The notes under the pieces were generated by a model, which was not told the DNA's origin, did not search any database, and saw nothing but the letters and a program-made list of their open reading frames with translations. A DNA stretch of 64,000 nt, from assembly GCF_000023885.1 (NCBI RefSeq), contig NC_013165.1, positions 1,054,001-1,118,000 on the forward strand, read 5' to 3'. The position numbers and the translations under genes are program-made. Positions within the stretch are counted from its first letter, which is position 1. The number at the start of each line of letters is the position of its first letter. Shown here piece after piece: positions 43,581-52,891 of the stretch. This DNA comes from Slackia heliotrinireducens DSM 20476 (lineage in GTDB: Bacteria; Actinomycetota; Coriobacteriia; Coriobacteriales; Eggerthellaceae).

Positions 43581-43655
43581 GGGCGTTTGGCTCAGGGGGA
43601 GAGCGCTTCCTTCACACGGAAGAGGTCACAAGTTCAAATCTTGTAACGCCCACCA
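43581..43655 (+). tRNA. tRNA-Val (CAC)
   Basis: Acceptor GGGCGTT/AACGCCC, D arm GCTC...GAGC, anticodon stem CTTCC/GGAAG with loop TTCACAC (anticodon CAC), T arm AGTTCAAATCT, encoded CCA. Confidence 0.96.
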
Positions 43656-43658
43656 TAT

Positions 43659-43733
43659 TCCTCGGTAGCTCAACGGCAGAGCCCGCGGCTGTTAACCGCG
43701 TTGTTGTAGGTTCGAATCCTACCCGGGGAGCCA
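43659..43733 (+). tRNA. tRNA-Asn (GUU)
   Basis: Acceptor TCCTCGG/CCGGGGA, anticodon stem CGCGG/CCGCG with loop CTGTTAA (anticodon GTT), T arm GGTTCGAATCC, discriminator G, encoded CCA. Co-transcribed with tRNA-Val, 3 bp apart. Confidence 0.96.
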
Positions 43734-43741
43734 GAAACGAT

Positions 43742-43776
43742 ACAGGCCAGGCAGAAATGTCTGGCCTGTTTTCTTT
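43742..43776 (+). terminator. Terminator of the tRNA-Val/Asn unit
   Basis: Stem ACAGGCCAG/CTGGCCTGT with loop of ten, followed by TTTCTTTT. Confidence 0.9.
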
Positions 43777-43973
43777 TCGCGTCAAAAAAGTGGATTTAGG
43801 GTTATGGGCCTTCCCTTTGCTGTTCTTCTCGCCTCGCGACCGCATACGCATCGCCCCTTCTGTTCACGCCTTATTTTGACCGCAGCGCCGTTTTGCCTGA
43901 TGAATACCCAATTCTGCATGTCATAGTGCAATTATGCCATGCGGGCGGTTTTTACGAGCGATGGGAGGACCCA

Positions 43974-44969
43974 ATGGAAAAACGGACGAACTTCGTACTA
44001 CACGCCGCAATCGCGTTTGTGCTGGGATGCCTGCTATTAGGCTCTGCTGCCACCACCTACGCATACGCCGATGAATGGAAAAACGAATCCGACGGCTGGC
44101 ACTGCTACGACGACTACGGCTGGGAGTATGCCGACGGCGTTTTCTGGATCGAACCCGACGGCGCCTATTACTATTTCGACGCTAACGGCGTCATGCAGAG
44201 AAACTGCTGGAAGAACACCGACCTGGGCTGGATGCACTTCGAAAAGAACGGCAAGGGTACGAACGGTTGGTTGAAATCAGGTGGCAAATGGTATTACTGC
44301 CTCGACGGGATGATGTCGACCGGCGCGGTTTTCGACGGCACGGCCTGGTATTTCATGGGTGACGACGGGGTTTGGGACACCACGCCCGGTTGGCGCAGCT
44401 TCAAGGATTTCGAAGGCACAAAATACTGGACTTACGTCGATACGAACGGGAGAATCCACGAGGGCTGGCTGAAGTTCGGCGGCAAGTGGTACTGCATCGA
44501 CCAGGGTATCATGGCCACCTACTGGCTGTGGTGGGGCACGGAAGTGGACGGCAGCTACTATTACATGGGCACCGACGGCGCCATGCGGACCGGCTGGATC
44601 AAATGGGTCGACGAAAACGGCGACACCATTTGGAGCTATCAGGACAGCAACGGCAGAAGCCATGAGGGCTGGCTGAAGTCCGGCGGGAAGTGGTATTACT
44701 GCATCGGCGGTGACATGGTTTCGAATGACTGGGTGAAAGACGGCGGGAAATGGTACTGGTTCCCCGCGAACGGCGTGATGCAGACCGGTTGGGCGAAAAT
44801 CGGCGGCTCGTGGTATTACTTCAGCGGCGGTGGAGTGATGCAGACCGGCTGGCAGAAGATCAGCGGAAGCTGGTACTACCTGGGCACGAACGGCAAGATG
44901 GTCACGGGCACGCAGACCATCGGCGGCAAAACCTATACCTTCAGCAGCTCGGGCGTCTGGATGCAATAA
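43974..44969 (+). CDS. Secreted protein made of cell-wall/choline-binding-type repeats
   Basis: A 331-residue exported protein. A signal peptide (residues about 1-33; FVLHAAIAFVLGCLLLGSAA then TTYAYA) is followed almost entirely by Trp/Tyr/Gly repeats of about 20-25 residues, such as GGKWYYCLDGMMSTG, NGVMQTGWAKIGGSWYYFSG and QKISGSWYYLGTNGKMVTG. This is the fold of choline-binding and glucan-binding repeats that attach proteins to wall polymers. There is no separate catalytic domain, so it is an adhesin-like or modular wall protein. ATG 43974 has GGGAGGA upstream. It lies behind the tRNA pair and is divergent in style from the housekeeping neighbours. Confidence 0.85.
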   Translation: MEKRTNFVLHAAIAFVLGCLLLGSAATTYAYADEWKNESDGWHCYDDYGWEYADGVFWIEPDGAYYYFDANGVMQRNCWKNTDLGWMHFEKNGKGTNGWLKSGGKWYYCLDGMMSTGAVFDGTAWYFMGDDGVWDTTPGWRSFKDFEGTKYWTYVDTNGRIHEGWLKFGGKWYCIDQGIMATYWLWWGTEVDGSYYYMGTDGAMRTGWIKWVDENGDTIWSYQDSNGRSHEGWLKSGGKWYYCIGGDMVSNDWVKDGGKWYWFPANGVMQTGWAKIGGSWYYFSGGGVMQTGWQKISGSWYYLGTNGKMVTGTQTIGGKTYTFSSSGVWMQ

Positions 44970-45174
44970 GGCTCGCTTGGGAGCATTCGAAGCAACGTGG
45001 CTCTATATTAATACTCGGTCGCTCTCAAAGCTTGCACGGGTTTGAGCTGTTGCGCCTGGGGCCGCGGCTGCGCCAAGGGCGGCACGTCCCCTCGGAAAGG
45101 TGGCGCGTCAGGGCTGCGTAATGGTAGAATCAAACCAGCTTCAAGGGGGGCGCAACGACGTTTAGGAGGCAACT

Positions 45175-45333
45175 ATGAAGTACATCTGCGTTTGCGGCTG
45201 GATCTACGATCCCGAAATCGGCGATCCTGACAACGGCATTGCTCCAGGAACCGCCTTCGAGGACCTGCCCGAGGATTGGGTTTGTCCCGAATGCGGCTTG
45301 GACAAGGACAATTTCGAGCCGTACGAGGAATAA
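45175..45333 (+). CDS. Rubredoxin with a CxC first knuckle
   Basis: A 52-residue one-iron electron carrier. The second knuckle [18 protein letters not shown], the [16 protein letters not shown] loop and AFEDLPEDW are typical of rubredoxins. The first knuckle reads [11 protein letters not shown], one residue shorter than the normal CxxCG, so the iron site or its redox potential may differ. TAGGAGG precedes the ATG, and an extended -10 (TGG-TAGAAT, 45124-45129) lies upstream. A terminator follows, so it is a single-gene unit. Likely partners are oxygen- or peroxide-reducing enzymes elsewhere in the genome. Confidence 0.9.
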   Translation: MKYICVCGWIYDPEIGDPDNGIAPGTAFEDLPEDWVCPECGLDKDNFEPYEE

Positions 45334-45356
45334 TTCGGCTCTTAAAACCGATTGAA

Positions 45357-45391
45357 AAGGGCGTGCCTGACAAAGGCGCGCCCTTGTCTGT
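45357..45391 (+). terminator. Terminator after rubredoxin
   Basis: Stem AAGGGCGTGCCT/AAGGCGCGCCCTT with loop GACA and a short mixed T tail. Confidence 0.7.
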
Positions 45392-45537
45392 TCAGGGGCA
45401 AAAGACCATGGGGAAGGGGCTGTACGGCTCGAGAGGTGCGTATTTCGTCGATATTCGTGAAATACTCGCCGAACGCGACTCTGATGTGGCAATATAAACC
45501 AACTTATGTATACGGTCCTGAGAGGAACACACCATAG

Positions 45538-47082
45538 ATGAAGCATGCTAACGTAGAGGAGCCGGCTGAGGACTTCGCAGCCGTCAATCCTGCGGGCATC
45601 CAGGGCTCGATTGCTGGTTATTCGCGCGATTCCTACGCGGGTAGGACTTCGCAGAAAAATGGCAAGGGTGGCCGTGTTGCCCTGATCACATTTGGAATAT
45701 TCGCCGCTATCGCAGGGGCTGCGTATGGTGCCGGCGCATATTATTTCGGCAACCATTTCTACCCGAACACCACCATGGGTCCGCTGGATCTGTCTCTGGC
45801 CACCCATGAAGAGGTCATCTCCCAAATCGAGGATGTCGAATCCTACTATTCCATCAACGTGAAGGGCGAAGGCATCGACTTCAACATCACGTCCGCTGAC
45901 GGCGGCATCGATTTGGACGCGGAAAGCGTGGTTAAGGCCGCTGCCGATACGGTCGATAAATGGAAGTGGCCCGTCCAGGTCATGGATGACCACGACCTGA
46001 CCGAAGTGCTGGTGGCTTCTTCCTCAGGCGACGTGCTGAGCGGATACGTGGCCGAACAGGTGGCCACGTTCAACGAGCCGCAGACGGTTTCCGAGGACGC
46101 GTACATCACGTACAAAGACGCCGAAGACGCCTTCGTCATCGTGGACGAGGTATACGGCACCCAGATTAACCCCGATGCTGTTCTGGCCAAGGTGGAGTCT
46201 GCCATCGTCACGCTGGACGAAACCTGTGAAGTGACCGAAGACGACCTGATTAAGCCCCAGGTGCTCGCCACCGATGAAACGCTGGTCGCCAACTGCCAGG
46301 CGGCAAACGACATCGTCGCCTGCGATGCGCTGCTCGTTTCGGACGTGACCGGCGCCGAAATCACCCGCGTCAACGCCGACGTGGTCAGCCAGTGGGTGGT
46401 CTTCGACGAAAGCGGCGTGCCGTCGCTTGACGAAGCAGCCATGACCGAGTGGGCATCGGGTCTTGCTGACGGCATGAGCACCATCGGCACCGAGCGCACC
46501 TACGAACGCCCCGACGGGAAGACCGTTACGGTGTCGGGCGGCGATTACGGCTGGAGCATCTCTTCCGACGCTATCGTCGAGGCCGTAACCGATTCCGTCC
46601 TGAATCACGTGAGCGGCGAGGTGGACATCGAAGCCACCAGCTCGGGCAACGGCTATGTATCCGAGAATCGCGACTGGGGCTCCTGGGTGGATGTGGACTT
46701 AAGCGAGCAGCACGCCTACCTGTATGACGCATCGGGCAACCTGCTGTGGGATTCGCCTATCATCACAGGCAAGACAGACGGCCACCAAACGCCGACGGGC
46801 GTGTACTACCTGAAGGCCCATCAGACCAATGTCGTTCTGAAGGGCCAGATCGACCCGGAGACGAATGAACCGGAATACGAGTCGCACGTGGAGTACTGGA
46901 TGCCCTTCATCGGCAACGCCGTGGGCATGCACGATGCGCCATGGCAATCCGACGCGGCGTTCGCCGATCCCAACGCGTACACCTACCGGGGATCCCACGG
47001 ATGCGTGAACCTGCCGCCCTCGAAGGCAGAGGCGCTGTTCGGCCTCATCGACGTGGGGATTTGCGTCGTCTCTCATTACTAG
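45538..47082 (+). CDS. L,D-transpeptidase with N-terminal membrane anchor
   Basis: Forms 3-3 cross-links in peptidoglycan or attaches proteins to it, outside the membrane. The 514-residue protein has a single membrane segment (about residues 47-70; [20 protein letters not shown]), then two probable peptidoglycan-binding/putative wall domains (about 75-380). The YkuD domain (about 385-514) has [34 protein letters not shown] and the catalytic [14 protein letters not shown] with Cys about 489. GAGAGGAACACACC lies before the ATG. It is followed by a hairpin and the ABC-F gene. Confidence 0.92.
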   Translation: MKHANVEEPAEDFAAVNPAGIQGSIAGYSRDSYAGRTSQKNGKGGRVALITFGIFAAIAGAAYGAGAYYFGNHFYPNTTMGPLDLSLATHEEVISQIEDVESYYSINVKGEGIDFNITSADGGIDLDAESVVKAAADTVDKWKWPVQVMDDHDLTEVLVASSSGDVLSGYVAEQVATFNEPQTVSEDAYITYKDAEDAFVIVDEVYGTQINPDAVLAKVESAIVTLDETCEVTEDDLIKPQVLATDETLVANCQAANDIVACDALLVSDVTGAEITRVNADVVSQWVVFDESGVPSLDEAAMTEWASGLADGMSTIGTERTYERPDGKTVTVSGGDYGWSISSDAIVEAVTDSVLNHVSGEVDIEATSSGNGYVSENRDWGSWVDVDLSEQHAYLYDASGNLLWDSPIITGKTDGHQTPTGVYYLKAHQTNVVLKGQIDPETNEPEYESHVEYWMPFIGNAVGMHDAPWQSDAAFADPNAYTYRGSHGCVNLPPSKAEALFGLIDVGICVVSHY

Positions 47083-47088
47083 AAATGC

Positions 47089-47122
47089 GAAGGGTGCGGG
47101 CGATATGCTTCGCACCCTCTTC
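47089..47122 (+). terminator. Probable terminator after the L,D-transpeptidase gene
   Basis: Stem AGGGTGCG (47091-47098)/CGCACCCT (47111-47118) with a 12-nt loop and CTTCTTG tail. It covers the first ATG of the next open frame. Confidence 0.6.
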
Positions 47123-47140
47123 TTGAACGGTGAATTGCTC

Positions 47141-49234
47141 TTGTTACTGCAGATCGAACATATCACGAAAAGCTTCGGAGGACGCGTGCTGTTCTCCGAT
47201 GCGTCTTTTGGGCTTGATGCCCATGACCGGCTTGCGCTTGTCGGCCCCAACGGAGCCGGCAAGACCACGCTGCTCAACATCATCATGGGGGAGGAGGACT
47301 TCGACGAAGGCCACGTGGTGCTGGCTCATGGCGCCCAGGTGGGCTACCTGCGCCAGGAAGCCATCGAGATGGAGGACAACACCATCTTCGACGAGGTCAT
47401 TTCCAGCCAGCAGGACGTGCTCGACGCCGAGCGCCGCCTGCATCAGCTGGAGGCGAACCTGGGCGACAACCCCACGGAGGCGCAGCTCGCGCAATGCGGC
47501 CGCGCCCGGGACGCCTACGAGGCCATGGGCGGCTACCGCTTGGAATCGGACGTGCGCAGCGTGCTGTTCGGCCTGGGCTTCGGCGAAGACGACATGCGCC
47601 GGTCCACCTTGGAGTTTTCCGGCGGCTGGCAGATGCGCATCGCCCTGGCGAAGCTCCTCATCCGCAAACCCGACATCCTGCTTCTGGACGAGCCCACCAA
47701 CCACCTGGACCTGGAAAGCGTCAAGTGGCTGGAGAAGTTCCTGCGCGCCTACGACGGCGCCGTCATCGTCGTGTCCCACGACCGCGCGTTCATGGACAAC
47801 ATGGTGGACCGCGTGGCGGAGATCGACCTGGGGCAGATCCACCTGTACAAGGGCAACTATGCGTCGTACCTCAAGCAGCGTGAGGAATGGATCGAACGCC
47901 TGAAGCAGCAGGCCGAAAAGCAGGCCGAAGAGCGCGCCCACATGGAAGCCTTCGTCGAGCGCTTCCGCTACAAGGCCACCAAGGCCAAGCAGGTGCAGGA
48001 CCGCGTCCGCAAGCTGGAGAAGATGGACGTCATCGTCGTGCCTGAAGAGAAGAAGACGGTGCATTTCAACTTCGTGCAGCCGCCCCGTACGGGCGACATG
48101 GTGGTTTCCGTGGACGGCGTGCAGAAGCACTTCGGCGACAAGCACGTCTACGACGGGCTTGACCTGAAGCTGTACCGCGGCCAGAAGATCGCCCTGGTAG
48201 GGCCCAACGGCGCGGGCAAATCCACGCTGCTCAAGATGATCGCCGGCGTGATGGAGCCCGACGCGGGCACCATCACTTACGGTACCAACGTCACCAAGAC
48301 CTATTACGCCCAGCACCAGCTGGAAGAGCTTCACGGCGGCAACACCGTGTTCGAGGAGCTTGACCATGTGGCGCCGGGTTGGACCATCAGTCAGGTGCGC
48401 ACGCTTTTGGGCGCGTTCCTGTTCAATGGGGACGACGTCAACAAACGCGTGAGCGTGCTGTCCGGCGGCGAGAAGAGCCGTCTGGCTCTGGCGAAGATGC
48501 TGGTGTCGCCCAGGCCTCTGCTGTGTTTGGACGAGCCCACCAACCACTTGGACATCGCGTCCACGGACATCTTGGAGCAGGCGCTGCTGTCCTTCGAAGG
48601 CACCATCCTGCTCATCACTCACGACCGTCATCTGATCCGCAGCGTAGCCAACCGCATCGTCGAGGTGCAGCCGGGCAAGCTCACGGTGTACGACGGCGAC
48701 TACGATTACTACCTGTACAAGACCGGCCAGCTGGAAGACGACCTGGATGCCAAGACCGAAGGCGCCGCGCAAGGTTCGGACAAAGGCCCTGGCAAGATGC
48801 CTGCATCGCAGGTCAAAAGCTCGAAGGGCGTTTCCAACAAAGGTCGCCGCAAAGACGCCGACGGCAGGGCGGCAACCCCGGCCCCGGCGCCTGCGGGCAG
48901 CCAGCTGACGGCCCCGAAGCAGAGCGCGCCGAAGTCGAAGGAGCAGAAGCGCCGCGAGGCCGAGGCCCGCAACCGTGCCTACGCCGCACTGAAGAACCAT
49001 CGCAAGCGCATCGCCGCCCTGGACGCCCAGATGGAGGCGGATTCCAAGCGTATGGCGGAGCTGATCGAGCTCATGAGCGACCCGGACTTCTACATCAACG
49101 AGGATGCTTCCACCGACGCCATCGCCGAGCATGCGGCTATCAAGCAGCGCATGGCCGCCGCCGAAGAGGAATGGCTCATGCTGAACGAGGAGCTGGAAGC
49201 CGAAATGGCAAGGCAGGCCGCCGGTGTCCGATAA
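47141..49234 (+). CDS. ABC-F family ATPase
   Basis: A soluble two-domain ATPase of the ABC-F family, whose members act on ribosomes (translation factors or antibiotic protection). Walker A motifs [11 protein letters not shown] and [11 protein letters not shown], signature motifs [13 protein letters not shown] and [11 protein letters not shown], and Walker B/H loops ([23 protein letters not shown]) are intact. They are joined by an Arg/Lys-rich linker (about residues 245-305). A long charged C-terminal extension (about 540-697) ends in a coiled-coil domain as in Uup-like members. The start is uncertain: an ATG at 47105 lies in a terminator hairpin, so I prefer TTG 47141 behind GGTGA, which gives the usual N-terminus ([13 protein letters not shown]). 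Confidence 0.85.
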   Translation: MLLQIEHITKSFGGRVLFSDASFGLDAHDRLALVGPNGAGKTTLLNIIMGEEDFDEGHVVLAHGAQVGYLRQEAIEMEDNTIFDEVISSQQDVLDAERRLHQLEANLGDNPTEAQLAQCGRARDAYEAMGGYRLESDVRSVLFGLGFGEDDMRRSTLEFSGGWQMRIALAKLLIRKPDILLLDEPTNHLDLESVKWLEKFLRAYDGAVIVVSHDRAFMDNMVDRVAEIDLGQIHLYKGNYASYLKQREEWIERLKQQAEKQAEERAHMEAFVERFRYKATKAKQVQDRVRKLEKMDVIVVPEEKKTVHFNFVQPPRTGDMVVSVDGVQKHFGDKHVYDGLDLKLYRGQKIALVGPNGAGKSTLLKMIAGVMEPDAGTITYGTNVTKTYYAQHQLEELHGGNTVFEELDHVAPGWTISQVRTLLGAFLFNGDDVNKRVSVLSGGEKSRLALAKMLVSPRPLLCLDEPTNHLDIASTDILEQALLSFEGTILLITHDRHLIRSVANRIVEVQPGKLTVYDGDYDYYLYKTGQLEDDLDAKTEGAAQGSDKGPGKMPASQVKSSKGVSNKGRRKDADGRAATPAPAPAGSQLTAPKQSAPKSKEQKRREAEARNRAYAALKNHRKRIAALDAQMEADSKRMAELIELMSDPDFYINEDASTDAIAEHAAIKQRMAAAEEEWLMLNEELEAEMARQAAGVR

Positions 49235-49703
49235 GCCCCATATCCATGTCGTGCTCTTCGAGCCTGAGATCCCCCAGAACACGGGCAACGTCGCCCGCAC
49301 CTGCGCGGTGGTGGGGGCCACGTTGCATCTGGTGGAGCCCATGGGCTTCCGTCTGACGGAGCGCAACCTGAAACGTTCGGGCTGCGACTACTGGGACGAC
49401 GTGGACGTGGTCAAACATGCCAGCGTGGAGGCGTTTCTGTCTCAGCACGGCAACGACGAGCTGCATCTGTTCACTTCCCATACCGAAACGTGCTATACCG
49501 ATGTGCGCTACGGCGAAGGCGGCGGCGACGTGTATCTGGTGTTCGGCCGCGAAAGCCGGGGCATCGACGAGGACGTGCTGGCGGCCCATGTTGACAGGTG
49601 CGTCCGCATCCCCATGAGGCACAACATGCGCAGCCTGAACCTGTCCAACGCCGTGGCGGTGGGCGTGTACGAAGTCATCCGCCAATGGGGCGGTTTGGAA
49701 TAG
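49224..49703 (+). CDS. trmL: tRNA (cytidine/uridine-34 2'-O)-methyltransferase TrmL
   Basis: SPOUT-fold methyltransferase that modifies wobble position 34 of some leucine tRNAs. The 159-residue protein is one minimal SPOUT domain: [20 protein letters not shown] at the N-terminus, [38 protein letters not shown] and the knot-forming [20 protein letters not shown]. The GTG start overlaps the end of the ABC-F gene by 11 bp. The assignment is firm at family level. Confidence 0.93.
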   Translation: MSDKPHIHVVLFEPEIPQNTGNVARTCAVVGATLHLVEPMGFRLTERNLKRSGCDYWDDVDVVKHASVEAFLSQHGNDELHLFTSHTETCYTDVRYGEGGGDVYLVFGRESRGIDEDVLAAHVDRCVRIPMRHNMRSLNLSNAVAVGVYEVIRQWGGLE

Positions 49704-49723
49704 GAGACTGACGAAAAGGGCTT

Positions 49724-50398
49724 ATGGACGAACTGATCTACATCATCATCCAAGTGCTGTGCTTCGTGCCGGCCATCGTGTTCCACGAGGTGTCGCACGG
49801 ATTCGCAGCCATGAAGCTGGGCGACCCCACGGCGAAGTCCCGCGGGCGCTTGAGCCTGAACCCGCTCAAGCACATCGACCCCTTCGGCACGGTGCTCATG
49901 CCGCTCATGCTCATGGCCATGAACATGCCCATCTTCGGCTACGCCAAGCCGGTGCCGTACAACCCGCGGTACTTCAGGGACATCCGCAAGGGCGAGGCCA
50001 TCGTTGGCGTCGCAGGTCCGGCGGCCAATCTGGCCATGGCGCTGCTCGCGTCCGCCGTCGCATGGCTGCTGTGGCCCGCAGCCCAGAACCTGGTCAACAC
50101 CAGCGAAGTGTTCGTGTGGTTCTACCTGGTGTTCATCCCCATGTTCGTGCTCATCAACCTGTACCTGATGTTTTTCAACCTCATTCCCATCCCGCCTTTG
50201 GACGGCGCCAGCATCATCGCGCTGTTCCTGCCGGCGAAGGCCCTGCCCACCTACTACCGCATCCAGCAGTACGCCATGCCGGTGTTCATGGTGGTCGTCA
50301 TCCTGCTTCCGTACCTCACGAACATCAACCTGTTCGGCATGTACCTCAACGCGACGGCGGGCAATCTGGCGAACCTGCTTTTGCCCTTCAACGTGTAA
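49724..50398 (+). CDS. Site-2 protease family (M50) membrane metalloprotease
   Basis: A 224-residue polytopic protein of the small rhomboid-like/Spo IVFB-related M50 branch. It has the zinc motif HEVSHGF within the first membrane segment (residues about 21-27) and the second-site PIPPLDGASI (about 160), in four to six hydrophobic segments. The PTAKSRGRLSLNPLKHIDPF loop is typical of this subgroup. It sits upstream of scpA, as in many Gram-positive genomes; the substrate is unknown. The start ATG has AAAAGGG upstream. Confidence 0.85.
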   Translation: MDELIYIIIQVLCFVPAIVFHEVSHGFAAMKLGDPTAKSRGRLSLNPLKHIDPFGTVLMPLMLMAMNMPIFGYAKPVPYNPRYFRDIRKGEAIVGVAGPAANLAMALLASAVAWLLWPAAQNLVNTSEVFVWFYLVFIPMFVLINLYLMFFNLIPIPPLDGASIIALFLPAKALPTYYRIQQYAMPVFMVVVILLPYLTNINLFGMYLNATAGNLANLLLPFNV

Positions 50399-50407
50399 AG
50401 GGGCGCC

Positions 50408-51187
50408 ATGAGCTACCGCGTGCGACTTGACAATTTCGAAGGGCCCTTCGACCTGCTGCTGTACCTGGTGAGCCGCCAGCGCGTGGACATCGGGTCGATC
50501 AGCGTGTCCGAGATCGTGGACCAGTATCTGGCCTACGTCGACCGCATGCAGAGGCTCGACCTGGACGTAGCCAGCGACTTTCTGCTGGTGGCGTCCACGT
50601 TGCTGGACATCAAGGCCGCATCCCTCATCCCGTCGGACGCTCCGGAGGACGTGGACCTGGACATGGACGAGCTCACGCCCGACGAAGCCCGCGACATCCT
50701 GGTCCAGCGCCTGTTCACGTACCTGCAGTACAAGAATGCGGCCGTCGACATGAACCGTCGGTTCGAAGCGGAGGGCCGCCTGCACACCCGCGGCGTGGGT
50801 CCCGATGCGGAGTTTCTGAACCTCATGCCCGACTACCTGCACGGCGTGAAGTTGGACGATTTGGCGGGCATGTGCGCGAACATGATGGCCCGCCGCGAGG
50901 TGGTGCTGTTGGAAAGCGAGCACATCGCGGCCAAGCCCATCCCTTTGGAGCCCCGCGTCCGTTCGTTCTACCAGCGCATCTCCCAGGAGAAGCACGTGAA
51001 GTTCTCGCAGCTCATGGAGGAGTCGCCTTCCGTTCCCCTTCGTGTGGTGAGCTTTCTCGCCATTCTCGAGCTGTACAAGCAGACCATGGTCGAGCTGCTG
51101 CAGGAAGAGCAGTTCGGCGACATAGACATCGATTTCATCGAGGATTCGGGCGAGCTGGTGCTTGACTCGCTGGATGAGGAGGCGTAG
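50408..51187 (+). CDS. scpA: Segregation and condensation protein ScpA
   Basis: Kleisin subunit that closes the SMC ring and is needed for chromosome segregation. The 259-residue protein opens with the family motif VRLDNFEGPFDLLLYLVSRQ and has the N-terminal helices that bind the SMC neck (to about residue 95). The middle is the variable acidic linker (VDLDMDELTPDEARD), and the C-terminal winged-helix domain (about 175-240; VPLRVVSFLAILELYKQTMV) binds the SMC head. It is 5 bp upstream of scpB; together they form the SMC-ScpAB complex. Confidence 0.95.
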   Translation: MSYRVRLDNFEGPFDLLLYLVSRQRVDIGSISVSEIVDQYLAYVDRMQRLDLDVASDFLLVASTLLDIKAASLIPSDAPEDVDLDMDELTPDEARDILVQRLFTYLQYKNAAVDMNRRFEAEGRLHTRGVGPDAEFLNLMPDYLHGVKLDDLAGMCANMMARREVVLLESEHIAAKPIPLEPRVRSFYQRISQEKHVKFSQLMEESPSVPLRVVSFLAILELYKQTMVELLQEEQFGDIDIDFIEDSGELVLDSLDEEA

Positions 51188-51192
51188 ACGCC

Positions 51193-51924
51193 GTGGAATT
51201 TGCCGAAATGAACCCGGAAGAGCTGATGGGGGCCTGCGAGGCCATGCTGTTCGTGAGCGCCGAGCCCGTGAATGCCATCACCATGGCCGACATGATGGGT
51301 GTGGATGTGGAAGCCGCAGAAACCGCGTTGAACGGCCTTCGGGACCGGCTGGCGCACTCCGACTCCGGCATCCAGCTGCGCCAGGTGGCGGGCGGATGGC
51401 AACTGGCGACGCACCCGCGTTACCACGAGCTCATCGAGAAGTACGTGATCTCCTGGGACACGAGACGCCTTTCGCAGGCGGCCTTGGAAACCCTGTCGAT
51501 CGTCGCATACAACCAGCCCATCACGCGCAACGGCATCCTGGCCATCCGCGGCGTGAACTCGGACAGCTCCATCTCGTCGCTGATCGAAAAGGGCCTGGTC
51601 CGCGAGGCGGGCCGGGAACAGAGCCCGGGCCAGCCTATTCTGTATGCGACCACGCGTTCTTTCCTGGAGCGCTTCGGGCTGACATCCTTGGCCGACCTGC
51701 CCGACCTGGAATCCTTCGCTCCCGACGAGGAGAGCCGCGAGCTCATTCGCGAGCGCCTGGGCATCACGCGCTCCGACGACTTGGAAGCCAACGAGGCCCT
51801 GTTCGACGATTCCGCGCTGGACATCGATTTGGCCGACGATATCGTGGACCTGCGGGCGGAGGTCCAGCTCGACCTGGCGTCCTTCGCCGCCGAGCAGGGG
51901 CTCGAAGACGAGGACGGCGAATAA
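51193..51924 (+). CDS. scpB: Segregation and condensation protein ScpB
   Basis: Partner of ScpA that binds the kleisin linker as a dimer. The 243-residue protein has two winged-helix domains: LMGACEAMLFVSAEPVNAIT with IQLRQVAGGWQLATHPRYHE (about 1-85), and SQAALETLSIVAYNQPITRN with RGVNSDSSISSLIEKGLVRE (about 95-170). An acidic C-terminal tail follows. The start is GTG 51193, about 10 bp after GGAGG; ATG 51208 is an alternative. The stop overlaps the rluB start by one base. Confidence 0.93.
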   Translation: MEFAEMNPEELMGACEAMLFVSAEPVNAITMADMMGVDVEAAETALNGLRDRLAHSDSGIQLRQVAGGWQLATHPRYHELIEKYVISWDTRRLSQAALETLSIVAYNQPITRNGILAIRGVNSDSSISSLIEKGLVREAGREQSPGQPILYATTRSFLERFGLTSLADLPDLESFAPDEESRELIRERLGITRSDDLEANEALFDDSALDIDLADDIVDLRAEVQLDLASFAAEQGLEDEDGE

Positions 51925-52673
51925 TGCCTCAGCAGGAAGAGCGCATCGTGCCCATGCGCGTGCAGAAGTTCCTGGCGCGCGCCGGCGTGGCCAGCCGCCG
52001 CAGGTCGGAGGACCTGATGACGGCAGGGCGCGTCTGCGTGAACGGGGAAGTGGTGACCGAGCTGGGCGCCAAGGTGGACCCGCGGGTCGACACCGTGACC
52101 GTGGACGGCCGCGAGGTACGCCTGACCGACGGCCCCGTCACCATCATGCTGAACAAGCCCTGCGGCTTCATCACCACCATGTCTGATCCTTACGGACGAG
52201 CATGTGTGGCCGAGCTGGTGCCCTCCGACGACTATCCCGGGCTGTTCCCCGTCGGCCGGCTGGACACCGATACCTCGGGCCTGCTGCTGTTCTCCACCGA
52301 CGGCGAGCTGGGAAATTCCCTTCTGCACCCGCGCCACCACGTGGACAAGACCTACGAGGCCTGCGTGCAGGGGCGCATTTCCGACGAGGCCCTGCAGACC
52401 CTTCGCGACGGCGTGGAGCTGGACGACGGCGTCACGTCGCCGGCTGCGGTCACCCTGGTTTCCCGGTCGAAGGAGAAGTCCCGCATCACGCTGGTCATCC
52501 ACGAAGGGCGCACCCGCCAGGTCCGCCGTATGTGCCAGAAGGTGGGCCATCCTGTCTTGGAACTGCATCGCGCCCAGTTCGGGCCGCTGACCTTGGGCGA
52601 TTTGCCGGAAGGGTCCTGGCGTGAACTGACGAAGGCCGAAGTGGAGTCGCTGCGCAGCGCCCCGCGCCGGTAG
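51924..52673 (+). CDS. rluB: Ribosomal large-subunit pseudouridine synthase RluB/RsuA family
   Basis: Converts a uridine of 23S rRNA (or 16S, RsuA type) to pseudouridine. The 249-residue protein has an N-terminal S4 RNA-binding domain (MRVQKFLARAGVASRRRSED, about 12-70), then the synthase core with catalytic Asp in FPVGRLDTDTSGLLLFSTDG (about 115), DKTYEACVQGRI and the C-terminal HEGRTRQVRRMCQKVGHPVL. The start ATG overlaps the scpB stop by one base. The scpA-scpB-rluB order is common in Gram-positive bacteria. Confidence 0.93.
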   Translation: MPQQEERIVPMRVQKFLARAGVASRRRSEDLMTAGRVCVNGEVVTELGAKVDPRVDTVTVDGREVRLTDGPVTIMLNKPCGFITTMSDPYGRACVAELVPSDDYPGLFPVGRLDTDTSGLLLFSTDGELGNSLLHPRHHVDKTYEACVQGRISDEALQTLRDGVELDDGVTSPAAVTLVSRSKEKSRITLVIHEGRTRQVRRMCQKVGHPVLELHRAQFGPLTLGDLPEGSWRELTKAEVESLRSAPRR

Positions 52674-52818
52674 GTCTTCTTGTCGAAGCGCGGGCGGTTT
52701 GCCCCCTTGCATCTGATAAACCATGTTTTACCAGGGAAAACGCGTTTTGATGATTATGTAAATCGCAACGGCGGCGCTCCCGTGCCCAGTTCATGTGCTT
52801 TCCTCGGCTTTGAGTTGC

Positions 52819-52824
52819 TATAAT
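52819..52824 (+). promoter_or_regulatory. -10 element upstream of aroA
   Basis: Perfect TATAAT about 68 bp before the aroA ATG, in a 218-bp gap that shows no other feature. No strong -35. Confidence 0.55.
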
Positions 52825-52891
52825 CAGGAAGACAATAAGCATGGTCTGCAACGAGTTTTCCGCTTCATGCTAAGGGAAGAAGTGAGGGGTC

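Noticed and set aside
43228-43668. A frame running into tRNA-Val.
   Set aside because: It overlaps the tRNA and its promoter and encodes low-complexity sequence without a start site.
43974-44969. The tandem repeats of the wall protein as a CRISPR-like or intergenic repeat array.
   Set aside because: They are protein-level repeats in one open frame with variable DNA sequence, not spacer-separated identical units. No CRISPR array or cas gene was seen in the window.
47144-49366. A 740-codon minus-strand frame opposite the ABC-F gene.
   Set aside because: Antisense to a complete ABC-F ATPase with all motifs.
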